Below, piece by piece: positions 1 through 6,340 of a DNA stretch of 12,078 bases. Origin of the DNA: UBA3855 sp964472035. GTDB lineage: Bacteria; Bacillota; Clostridia; Oscillospirales; Ruminococcaceae. Each line of letters starts with the position of its first letter. Within the stretch, counting starts at the first letter, position 1. Both the position numbers and the translations under genes were made by a program. The notes under the pieces were generated by a model. It did not search any database. It saw only the letters and a list, made by a program, of their open reading frames with translations, and was not told the origin of the DNA. The stretch is from contig CAYYIT010000066.1 in NCBI GenBank assembly GCA_964472035.1, forward strand, positions 1 through 12,078, given 5' to 3'.

Positions 1-97
1 TTTGGGCTGCCTGCTTAATCTTGCCCAAAAATCCCTTGACATACGCCAGTATGCCTGCGGAATTTTTGGATGATCTGACGAAAAATCTGCTGCACAT
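1..97 (-). CDS. Possible partial gene running off the left edge (unknown function)
   Basis: After the U32 gene stops, the minus strand has an ATG at 97 that opens a frame with no stop for 32 codons up to the window edge. It lies 29 bases downstream of the U32 stop and has an AAAGGA about 11 bases upstream of the ATG, which is a longer spacing than ideal. The readable residues are Lys/Arg-rich with hydrophobic stretches (ending around GFLGKIKQAAQ), and I do not recognise a family. The same bases form a nested inverted repeat (25-69), so the stretch could instead be a structured 3' region of the operon transcript. Seen: the open frame and the spacing. Inferred: that it is a gene. Confidence 0.35.
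   Translation of the reverse strand, partial: MCSRFFVRSSKNSAGILAYVKGFLGKIKQAAQ
25..69. repeat. Nested imperfect inverted repeat / stem-loop downstream of the U32 gene
   Basis: The arms CCAAAAATCCC (25-35) and GGAATTTTTGG (59-69) pair over 11 positions; the single mismatch becomes a G-U wobble in the minus-strand RNA. Inside lies a second perfect 5-bp stem, CATAC (40-44) with GTATG (49-53), closed by a 4-base loop. In the minus-strand transcript the structure is not followed by a U tract, so it does not look like an intrinsic terminator. It could be an mRNA 3' structure or a chance pattern inside a coding frame. Confidence 0.45.
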
Positions 98-126
98 CTG
101 ACGCACTGTCCTTTGTGCGGTGTTGC

Positions 127-1365
127 CTATACGATCTGTCGGTCTTCGACCTCTTCGATCGGAAGACGGATGATGCTGTTTGCCGGAAATTCCTGTTCAC
201 AGGGGAAGGAAAACGGCATCATTGCGTGGTTCACCGTTGTGATCCGTTCATTCTCTTCGTTATAGATCTCGTCGAGCTTCAGCGTCACCGGCTGTTTGCC
301 GGGGGCGAGGATCTCCACGGTATCGCCTGCAAAGAAGCGGTTTCGCTGGGTCGCATACACACGTCCTGCACTGCATCCGGTCACGATACCCACAACGTCG
401 CAGGTGCGGATATAACCGCCAGATTCATAGTACTGGCAGGCATTGGGATGCCCGAAGAAGAAGCCCGTGCAGTACTTGCGGTGGCTGACCTTGAAGACCT
501 CGTTGTGGATCCATTCCGGAAGGACGAAATGGTCGGGATCCTTAAGATAATGGTCCATTGCCATGCGGTAGGCATTGGTGATGACGGAGACATAGTAGGC
601 GGATTTTGCACGGCCCTCGATCTTGAAGGAAGTCACACCCGCCTGCGCCAGCTTGTCAATATGGTCGATCATGCACATATCGCGCGCGTTGAGGATGTAG
701 GTACCCTCCGGCTCCTCGATGATGGGCATGGGCAGATGGGGGCGCTTCTCCTCCACAAGGCTGTACTTCCAGCGGCAGGGCTGGGCACAGGCGCCGCGGT
801 TGGCATCCCTGTCGGTAAAGTAGGCCGACAGCAGGCATCGTCCGGAGAAGGACACGCACATCGCGCCATGAACGAAGACCTCGATCTCAAGATCCTCCGG
901 CACATTGCGGCGGATCTCATAGATCTCCTCAAGCGACAGCTCGCGTGCAAGCACCACTCTCCTTGCGCCCATTTTGTAAAGGGCGTTGGCAGAGGCATAG
1001 TTGACGATACCGGTCTGGGTGGACATATGCACGGGCATCTGCGGCGCAAGCTCGCGTACCATGGTCAGGAGTCCGAGATCGGCAACGATCACAGCATCCA
1101 CACCGGCGCTCACTGCCTCCGCAAGGAATTTCGGGAAAAGCGGAATTTCGGGATTTCTGGGAAGGGTATTGCAGGTCAGGTAGACCTTCACGCCCCTGGC
1201 GTGCGCCTGCGCGACTGCCTCGTGCAGTCCCTGCGCATCGAAATTTGCAGGACCTGCGCGCATTCCGAACATCGTACCGCCGAGGTACACCGCATCCGCA
1301 CCGAAATCCAATGCCGCCTGGAAGCGTTCCGCATCACCGGCGGGCGCCAGAATTTCTGTGTGCAT
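127..1365 (-). CDS. Peptidase U32 family protein, TrhP/YrrO-like (probable tRNA uridine hydroxylation)
   Basis: This 412-residue protein has the U32 signature around residues 163-177 (EVFVHGAMCVSFSGRC). Four cysteines at 170, 177, 193 and 197 have the C-x6-C-x15-C-x3-C spacing of the E. coli TrhP (YegQ) group. In that group they are thought to hold an iron-sulfur cluster. A later FKIEGRAKSAYYV block (247-259) is also typical. Family knowledge: U32 proteins were first called collagenase-like proteases, but TrhP and the Bacillus YrrN/YrrO pair are needed for prephenate-dependent hydroxylation of U34 in tRNA. The length fits TrhP/YrrO rather than the longer RlhA form. The ATG overlaps the mltG stop by one base (TAATG), and a GGAGG at 1375-1379 lies in the tail of mltG, which implies translational coupling. 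The stop is TAG. Family membership is secure; the exact tRNA substrate is inferred. Confidence 0.93.
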   Translation of the reverse strand: MHTEILAPAGDAERFQAALDFGADAVYLGGTMFGMRAGPANFDAQGLHEAVAQAHARGVKVYLTCNTLPRNPEIPLFPKFLAEAVSAGVDAVIVADLGLLTMVRELAPQMPVHMSTQTGIVNYASANALYKMGARRVVLARELSLEEIYEIRRNVPEDLEIEVFVHGAMCVSFSGRCLLSAYFTDRDANRGACAQPCRWKYSLVEEKRPHLPMPIIEEPEGTYILNARDMCMIDHIDKLAQAGVTSFKIEGRAKSAYYVSVITNAYRMAMDHYLKDPDHFVLPEWIHNEVFKVSHRKYCTGFFFGHPNACQYYESGGYIRTCDVVGIVTGCSAGRVYATQRNRFFAGDTVEILAPGKQPVTLKLDEIYNEENERITTVNHAMMPFSFPCEQEFPANSIIRLPIEEVEDRQIV

Positions 1366-2807
1366 TACTCGGCACCTCCCTCGGCATTTTCGGCTTCGGC
1401 GTTCATCTGTTCGACCATGGCGATCTTCTCGTTATGCTCCTCCAGTGTCTCAGAGAAGTAAGTGATGCCGGTCTTGACATTGGCATAGAAGTAGAAATAG
1501 GGCGTATCGTTGGGATAGAGCACTGCTTCGATCGCGTCCATACCAGGATTGCCGATGGCACCGGCAGGAAGACCTGCGCACTCATATGTATTGTACGCGT
1601 TGTAGATACGCTCGTCAGGAAGGTCGATATGGGGCTTGATCACTTCCTCGACATAGACTCTGGTCGGGTCGGACTGGAGCTTCGGGAAGGTATCGGGGGA
1701 GTTCAGACGATTCCAGAAAACGGATGCGACATCCTTCATGACATCCACATTGCCGGCCTCCGCCTGCACCATGGAGGCAAAGGTCACAAGCTCATCAAGC
1801 GTAAGTCCCAGCTCCTCCATACGCGCCAGACGCTCCTCCGTCATCTTGGCATTGAAGTTCATATAGATCTTGCGGCAGACATCATCCGGTTCCATCTCCT
1901 CATAGAAGGTGTAGGTATCGGGGAAGAAATAGCCCTCCATCTTGCAGAACTTCATATTGCTCGTCATTGTCGGCAGCAGTGCCTCAAAGGTATAGCCGTA
2001 GCCGCCGGCATTGAAATAATAGATAAATTTTTCCGCTTCACAGACGTTGTTTTCCTCCAGCTTTTCCGCTGCATCGTAGAGGGAAATGCCCTCGGGGAAC
2101 ATCACGTCCACGGACACGCGATCATCCACTGCAACACCCGTCAGCTCGTCGATCAGCGTTTCGTATGCCATACTGCTGCTGACTTCATGCTCGCCGGCTA
2201 CATAGGAAGCATCGGCCTTGCTCAGGCGGGAGAAGTACACGAAAGCTTCCGGGATCTCAATAATGCCGGCCGCCTCAAGATCCTCCGCGATCTGCTGGGT
2301 CGTTGCGCCCTCGGGAATAGTGAAGACCACGAGTGTTTCCGTACCGTTCAGACCGAGCATATCCTTGCCGATCTGGATGATGCCGACAGCAAGTGTGATG
2401 GAGATCACAAAGATCAGCACCAGCATGATGAGAACGCCGTAGACTTTGGCACTTCTGTGCTTTCTTCTGCGCTTCTTCTTGTGTTTTTTTCCGGAGGAAC
2501 CGCTCTTCGGCTTGCGTTTCGGCATTTCCTCTTCGGATTCGTCCTCAACAGGAACATCCGGCATCGGTTCGGCCGCAGCCGGCACCTTTACCGCAGGCTG
2601 AATGGTGGTTTTTTCTTCCACAAGATCCGCATCCGGTTCCGGCGCAGGCTCCTGTGCCGTGTGCGGCTGGTACTCCTTCACCTCCGGCTCCTCTTCGGCT
2701 GCCGGTGCCTGAACGGGTGCTGCCGGTTCTGCCGCTTCCGTCTTCTTCTGGCTTGTCTGTCTTAAAATTTCATCGATCAGGCGATCGTTTTCAGATTTTG
2801 ATGACAT
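1365..2807 (-). CDS. mltG: Endolytic murein transglycosylase MltG (YceG-like)
   Basis: MltG cleaves nascent glycan strands at the outer face of the membrane and so sets peptidoglycan strand length. In the form that begins at the GTG at 2810 the protein has 481 residues (480 from the chosen ATG); numbering here is from the GTG. Residues 1-97 are a Pro/Glu/Ala-rich, probably disordered cytoplasmic tail, 98-122 a strongly basic Lys/Arg patch, 123-147 one membrane helix, and about 158-455 the LysM-like plus YceG domains. The catalytic glutamate is most likely E351 in ASMVQAEAG, supported by the following WNRL, LQSDPTRVY (378-386) and YNTYECAGLPAGAIGNPG (406-423) family blocks. ATG 2807 is preferred over GTG 2810 because it lies 5 bases from GGAGGT (2813-2818). 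The start overlaps the cyclo-ligase end by 17 bases. The mltG-U32 order resembles the yrrL-yrrN-yrrO neighbourhood of Bacillus. Confidence 0.95.
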   Translation of the reverse strand: MSSKSENDRLIDEILRQTSQKKTEAAEPAAPVQAPAAEEEPEVKEYQPHTAQEPAPEPDADLVEEKTTIQPAVKVPAAAEPMPDVPVEDESEEEMPKRKPKSGSSGKKHKKKRRRKHRSAKVYGVLIMLVLIFVISITLAVGIIQIGKDMLGLNGTETLVVFTIPEGATTQQIAEDLEAAGIIEIPEAFVYFSRLSKADASYVAGEHEVSSSMAYETLIDELTGVAVDDRVSVDVMFPEGISLYDAAEKLEENNVCEAEKFIYYFNAGGYGYTFEALLPTMTSNMKFCKMEGYFFPDTYTFYEEMEPDDVCRKIYMNFNAKMTEERLARMEELGLTLDELVTFASMVQAEAGNVDVMKDVASVFWNRLNSPDTFPKLQSDPTRVYVEEVIKPHIDLPDERIYNAYNTYECAGLPAGAIGNPGMDAIEAVLYPNDTPYFYFYANVKTGITYFSETLEEHNEKIAMVEQMNAEAENAEGGAE

Positions 2808-3372
2808 CACATACCTCCACTGATCGTTCTGTAATTACGGCGTCCACACGCCGGTCATGGGTCTCGCAGGGAATCGATTCCTGCATAAGGCAGGTATAGC
2901 AGATCCCTGCCGTACGGAGCTGCGGATGCTGCTCCAGATATCTGTCGTAATAACCGCCGCCCTGACCGAGCCGCTGCCCGTTTTGCGAAAACGTAACACC
3001 GGGAACAAGGCACAACGTCCGCTGTGTCAGGTCGGGGATCCGGTCGCCGGTCGGCTCCGGAATATTGTAGGCACCGGGACGGAGATCCTCCATGGTCCGG
3101 ATGCAGAAAAACTCCATTTCTCCGGCAGCACTGCACCGCGGCAGTGCCACACATTTGCCGCTGCGAAGCGCATCGGCAATGATGCCTCTTGTTTCCGGCT
3201 CACCGCCCATGGAAACATAGAGCAGGAGCGTATCCGCTTCCTGGTACCACGAAAATGCCCTGCAGTTTTGCAAAATGCCCTCATCGAGCAGCGCTCTCTC
3301 CTGTTCCGGAATGTCACGCCGCTGCTTGCGGAGCCTGCTGCGCAGGTGCTGTTTTGCTTCCGTGATCGTCAT
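2791..3372 (-). CDS. 5-formyltetrahydrofolate cyclo-ligase (MTHFS, YgfA/YqgN-like)
   Basis: The enzyme uses ATP to convert 5-formyl-THF to 5,10-methenyl-THF, returning a stored or inhibitory folate to the one-carbon pool in the cytoplasm. It has 193 residues, the usual length. The N-terminal Lys/Arg-rich helix (KQHLRSRLRKQRRD, 7-20), the YVSMGGEPET segment (52-61), the ALPRC segment (76-80) and above all the PGVTF...RLGQGGGYYDRYL block (124-146) are diagnostic of the family; the glycine-rich RLGQGGGYYDR stretch forms the ATP/phosphate site. The ATG at 3372 directly follows the TGA of the DJ-1 gene, with GGAG six bases upstream. Its 3' end overlaps mltG by 17 bases and contains the mltG ribosome binding site. 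Co-location with thyX makes a folate role consistent. Confidence 0.95.
   Translation of the reverse strand: MTITEAKQHLRSRLRKQRRDIPEQERALLDEGILQNCRAFSWYQEADTLLLYVSMGGEPETRGIIADALRSGKCVALPRCSAAGEMEFFCIRTMEDLRPGAYNIPEPTGDRIPDLTQRTLCLVPGVTFSQNGQRLGQGGGYYDRYLEQHPQLRTAGICYTCLMQESIPCETHDRRVDAVITERSVEVCDVIKI
2813..2818 (-). promoter_or_regulatory. Ribosome binding site of mltG inside the cyclo-ligase gene
   Basis: On the minus strand GGAGGT is followed by five bases and then ATG at 2807. The site lies within the last codons of the 5-formyl-THF cyclo-ligase gene. It favours the ATG over the GTG three bases earlier and points to coupled translation of the two genes. Confidence 0.75.
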
Positions 3373-3921
3373 TCAATGCTCCGGATAGCAGATGGCGCGT
3401 GCAACGGACTGCGCCTCCGCTTCGCCGCACAGTGCATCGATCAGCTTCAGACCGAAGGGAACGGCTGCACCGGCACCCTGTGCGGTGATGATGAAGTCGC
3501 TCCTGCATACGGAATGCTCGCTGATGACTGCACCGCCGAGCTGTGTTTCAAAGCCCGGATACGCAATGGCCTCCCTGCCTTCCAGAAGTCCCAGATGGCC
3601 GAGAATGGACGGTGCTGCACAGATGGCGCCGATATAGATACCGCGCTCTGCACAGAAGCCGATCGCTGTCTGCACTGCCTCACTCTTCTCAAGATTGAGG
3701 GTACCCGGCATGCCGCCCGGCAGGACGATCATTTCCAGGCCGCCGCCCAGCACCATTTCCGCGGTCGTGATATCCGCTGTCACGGTAATGCCATGGGAGC
3801 CGGTGATCTCCTTGCCGCCCACACCCACGGTCACGACCTCCTTCTCGCTGCGGCGCAGGAGATCGATCGGAGCGATGGCTTCCGTTTCTTCAAAACCGTT
3901 TGCCAGAAAAACGTAAATCAT
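3373..3921 (-). CDS. DJ-1/PfpI family protein
   Basis: The protein has 182 residues from ATG 3921 and belongs to the DJ-1 branch of the class I glutamine-amidotransferase-like superfamily. It starts with MIYVFLANGFEETEA, where E14 matches the DJ-1 glutamate that activates the cysteine. The nucleophile-elbow cysteine is C101 in GAICAAPS, and VLPGGMPG (67-74) is the conserved glycine-rich loop. The histidine at the position of human H126 appears to be Tyr121 (YPGFE). Family members have been linked to oxidative stress response and to disputed protein/nucleotide deglycase activity, so no substrate is assigned. A GTG at 3942 would add seven residues, but ATG 3921 has AAAGGAA at proper spacing and begins exactly at the family's usual N-terminus. 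It lies 17 bases after the DUF2156 stop and abuts the cyclo-ligase start. Confidence 0.92.
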   Translation of the reverse strand: MIYVFLANGFEETEAIAPIDLLRRSEKEVVTVGVGGKEITGSHGITVTADITTAEMVLGGGLEMIVLPGGMPGTLNLEKSEAVQTAIGFCAERGIYIGAICAAPSILGHLGLLEGREAIAYPGFETQLGGAVISEHSVCRSDFIITAQGAGAAVPFGLKLIDALCGEAEAQSVARAICYPEH

Positions 3922-3938
3922 ATGCTGTTCCTTTCCTG

Positions 3939-4829
3939 TCACTGAAATGTGACACAGTATTTTTTTTGCATGAACACGGGACGATAGGATTCCTTGGCCC
4001 TGCGAAGGCCGGGAAGTCCGAGATCCTCCTCGCGGTTGATATAGCGGTAACCCTGTTCCATGATCGTTTCGGCAAACTTCTGGTTTATCGCGTGATAGGC
4101 GCCTTCATATGCCGTATCCGCCTTCTCGATATGGACGCAGAAGGTATCGGAACTGAGCGGTTCACCGATGGCAAAGGCAACGAGTCTGCCATCCGCGCGC
4201 CAGACGCCGCCCTGCAGCTGCAAAGCATCAAAATGCCGGAAATACGTATCGATCGCAAACTGCTCTGAGATCGCGGAGGTATCCCCTTCGAGGCGTTCGT
4301 TGTAGCTGTGCGCGGCAAGGGTGATGCAGTCGTCGAAATCCTCTTCTGTCAGTGGCGTGTACTGCGCATGGTACTGCGCGAAGCGATGCAGGAAATTCCG
4401 CTTCTGGTGGTACTTTCTGCCGGCAAGAAGGCTGAGGTCCTCGCTGCGGTACACATAGTCCCAGCTGTCACGGTTTTCGTCCACGGAAAGCTGCGCCGGG
4501 AACTGCGCCTGCAGCCATTGCAGCCGTTCTTCGGACACATTCCAGATCTTCAGTGGTTTCCCCATGGCGCTGCTGAACGCCTGCATCTGTCGGATGACTT
4601 CGAGGTCATCTCCCCTTCCTGCGGGATAGATGAAGGACGGGATCCCGTCGTGGGTATCGAAGGCACAGCAGAGGTAGAAGTCCCCATACCGCGCGATCTT
4701 CGAGCCATGCAGACGGCGCCATGCCAGATTATTGGCAAAGCTGTACTCGCAGCCGCGGTAGTCGGAGTGCCGCAGGCATTCTGTGATCCATATTCTGTCT
4801 TCAAGGGTGATCTCTCGAAATTCCAACAT
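3939..4829 (-). CDS. DUF2156 protein (phosphatidylglycerol lysyltransferase C-terminal domain-like, GNAT fold)
   Basis: This 296-residue protein resembles stand-alone DUF2156 proteins, which share the tandem GNAT-type catalytic domain of MprF lysyl-phosphatidylglycerol synthases. Supporting segments are RKYHQKRNFLHRF (138-150), the preceding WDYVYRSEDL (123-132), and the C-terminal YRYINREEDLGLPGLRRAKESY block (261-282), which is the most characteristic stretch of the family. No membrane helix or signal peptide is visible, so unlike MprF it has no flippase part and should be cytoplasmic or peripheral. Known family: MprF transfers an amino acid from aminoacyl-tRNA to a lipid. For the soluble forms the acceptor and donor are mostly unknown, so I assign no reaction. 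ATG 4829 has AAGGAA six bases upstream, 20 bases after the thyX stop. Confidence 0.85.
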   Translation of the reverse strand: MLEFREITLEDRIWITECLRHSDYRGCEYSFANNLAWRRLHGSKIARYGDFYLCCAFDTHDGIPSFIYPAGRGDDLEVIRQMQAFSSAMGKPLKIWNVSEERLQWLQAQFPAQLSVDENRDSWDYVYRSEDLSLLAGRKYHQKRNFLHRFAQYHAQYTPLTEEDFDDCITLAAHSYNERLEGDTSAISEQFAIDTYFRHFDALQLQGGVWRADGRLVAFAIGEPLSSDTFCVHIEKADTAYEGAYHAINQKFAETIMEQGYRYINREEDLGLPGLRRAKESYRPVFMQKKYCVTFQ

Positions 4830-4849
4830 ACCGGTTTCCTTCTGAACAG

Positions 4850-5629
4850 TTATTCGTTCTGCGCAGCTTCCTTGAGCTGTGCGTATTCTCTGCGCACGGC
4901 CTCACACTGTCCGCAGGTCATCTTGCCCTCGGGGCAGGGGCCTGCACAGCAGGAGGGGCCTGCCTTAGCAAAGATCGTGGGAGCCTTTTCATAGCACAGC
5001 CGGAGCATTTCCTTCGCAAGTGCGCGGATCTCCCACTGTGCGCGATTGCAGCAGCGCATGTGGAAGAAATTCAAAAGGCTGCGTGCGTTCATCGTCATGA
5101 CCATCTTGGTCTCACAGGCGTTCGGGAGTACGAAGCGTGCATCCTCGATCGCCTTCTTTTCCGCCTTGGAGCGCGCCGCCTTCTCGCTGAGTCCCTGTGC
5201 AAGGAAATCCTCGTAGTGGCGTTTCTCCAGAATGTCGGCAAGACGGTTGTAGGATTCCACCGCGTTCTGCATGGATGCTTCAAACACCTGCAGTGCCTCC
5301 GGATCGGCTGCGATCTCGGGCGGTGTGATGTATGCAAACTGCTCGAGCTTTACATAGCGCTGGCTCTGCACGGAGAAGCTCGCAAGACGGTGCCTTGTGA
5401 TCTGCGCCAGCAGAGAGCGCGATACGCCTTCGATACCGAAGGTGAAGCTGACGTGTTCGATGGGACTTTCGTGACCGAGGGATGCCAGCATTCTGACAAA
5501 TTCCCCTGCCTTTTCATCATCCATGCCCTCCATGAGGTGCATGGCGCCTGTATCGGAATAGCAGAGCTTTGCCGCAGCCGCTACTGTTTTTTCCGGTAAC
5601 GGCGTACAGGTAATCAAAGTGACTTTCAT
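4850..5629 (-). CDS. thyX: Flavin-dependent thymidylate synthase ThyX
   Basis: ThyX makes dTMP from dUMP using 5,10-methylene-THF as carbon donor and FADH2/NADPH as reductant, leaving THF rather than DHF. The protein has 259 residues. The ThyX signature RHR-x7-S is present as R79-H80-R81...S89 (RHRLASFSVQS), followed by a Y-x-K/Q-x-E-x-F segment and by RFVLPNACETKMVMTMNARSL (165-185), where the conserved Arg and Asn residues bind dUMP. H190 and R192 (FFHMRC) continue the conserved core. The C-terminus carries a cysteine cluster (C227, C228, C232, C239, C242) beyond the catalytic core. ATG 5629 has GGAGG five bases upstream. It is the first gene of the operon, driven by the promoter at 5695-5724; the downstream cyclo-ligase also serves folate metabolism. 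Confidence 0.97.
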   Translation of the reverse strand: MKVTLITCTPLPEKTVAAAAKLCYSDTGAMHLMEGMDDEKAGEFVRMLASLGHESPIEHVSFTFGIEGVSRSLLAQITRHRLASFSVQSQRYVKLEQFAYITPPEIAADPEALQVFEASMQNAVESYNRLADILEKRHYEDFLAQGLSEKAARSKAEKKAIEDARFVLPNACETKMVMTMNARSLLNFFHMRCCNRAQWEIRALAKEMLRLCYEKAPTIFAKAGPSCCAGPCPEGKMTCGQCEAVRREYAQLKEAAQNE

Positions 5630-5694
5630 TTCTGCCTCCGTTTTAGATATTCATATTCCCTGCAATCCGTTCCTGGCGGAATGCATATCACTTA

Positions 5695-5724
5695 ATTATA
5701 ACACAAACGAGGGGTTAATGTCAA
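5695..5724 (-). promoter_or_regulatory. Sigma-A type promoter for the thyX operon
   Basis: On the minus strand a perfect TTGACA (-35, 5719-5724) is separated by 18 bases from a perfect TATAAT (-10, 5695-5700). Transcription should start near 5688, giving a leader of about 60 bases before the thyX ATG. It lies in the 116-base gap after the DUF3267 gene. No intrinsic terminator is visible between that gene and this promoter, so read-through from the pcrA unit is possible. Confidence 0.88.
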
Positions 5725-5745
5725 TGATTTGGGCGAAATTTACGC

Positions 5746-6318
5746 TTACCCCTGCGGATGATACCAGAAGCTGTGGATGCCGCTCATGTAGATCTTCGCA
5801 CCCTTCGGGACCTGACGGATCGCATTGAACACATTGAGATAATCCCCCATTCCCATGGAGATCGCCAGCGCGCCAAGCACGCCGAGGAACTGCAGCTGCG
5901 GAAACAGCAGGAAGATCAGGTACGGCACAAAGCCGAACACGAGATTCGGGAGCATGGACATGAGGACAAACTGTGCCTTGCTCATGGATTCGGTTCCGAC
6001 CACAAAGAGCATGCCGGCCGAGAGGTTCTGGTACATGAGCACCTCCTCACGGAAACAGAGGGCATGGAGGAATTCGTGGGGGATCATCGCCGCAATGGCA
6101 AGCAATGCGCCAATCATGGACGGAAGTGTGTCCAGCGATCCGCACCGGAGCACACAAAGTGCATACAGGATCACGATCACAAGAAGTGCCGCAAGATTCA
6201 TCCAGAAGCCGAATTGCTTCAGATCCTCGAATTCCTTGAACTGGACTGCGCCCGGCTCCTCCCTCTGGGGGAGCGACGCAGGGTCATTATTATATTTTCC
6301 AGCATAACGGAATTTCAT
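5746..6318 (-). CDS. DUF3267 family membrane protein (putative zincin metallopeptidase)
   Basis: The protein has 190 residues from ATG 6318. It holds about four hydrophobic segments (roughly 40-58, 66-80, 116-140, 143-158) and a zinc-binding HExxH motif, HEFLH at 81-85, at the end of the second one. A GDYLN segment at 158-162 could supply a third metal ligand (D159), as in site-2-protease-like membrane enzymes. This pattern matches the DUF3267 putative zincin family, small relatives of M50 intramembrane proteases; the substrate is unknown. The frame is open 34 codons further upstream into pcrA, but ATG 6318 has AAAGGAAA at proper spacing and gives the usual N-terminus. It starts 22 bases after pcrA and is probably cotranscribed with it. 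Protease activity itself is inferred from the motif. Confidence 0.82.
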   Translation of the reverse strand: MKFRYAGKYNNDPASLPQREEPGAVQFKEFEDLKQFGFWMNLAALLVIVILYALCVLRCGSLDTLPSMIGALLAIAAMIPHEFLHALCFREEVLMYQNLSAGMLFVVGTESMSKAQFVLMSMLPNLVFGFVPYLIFLLFPQLQFLGVLGALAISMGMGDYLNVFNAIRQVPKGAKIYMSGIHSFWYHPQG

Positions 6319-6340
6319 ACATATTTCCTTTCCGGCAGCA

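Noticed and set aside
15..200. 61-codon minus-strand frame overlapping the U32 3' end
   Set aside because: Highly basic composition, long overlap with U32 coding sequence and no good ribosome site; the frame starting at 97 is better placed.
1245..2765. 506-codon plus-strand frame antisense to mltG
   Set aside because: Shadow of mltG with His/Arg/Leu-rich low-information sequence; the MltG motifs are on the other strand.
2857..3945. 362-codon plus-strand frame across the cyclo-ligase and DJ-1 genes
   Set aside because: It spans two well-supported genes on the other strand and has no family features.
5630..5690. Possible riboswitch or attenuator in the thyX leader
   Set aside because: Only short, imperfect pairings are seen in about 60 bases, with no terminator and no folate- or pyrimidine-type riboswitch pattern.
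5701..5760. Inverted AGGGGTTAA / TTACCCCT near the end of the DUF3267 gene as a terminator
   Set aside because: The pairing is imperfect, the loop is over 20 bases, there is no U tract, and one arm lies between -10 and -35 of the thyX promoter.
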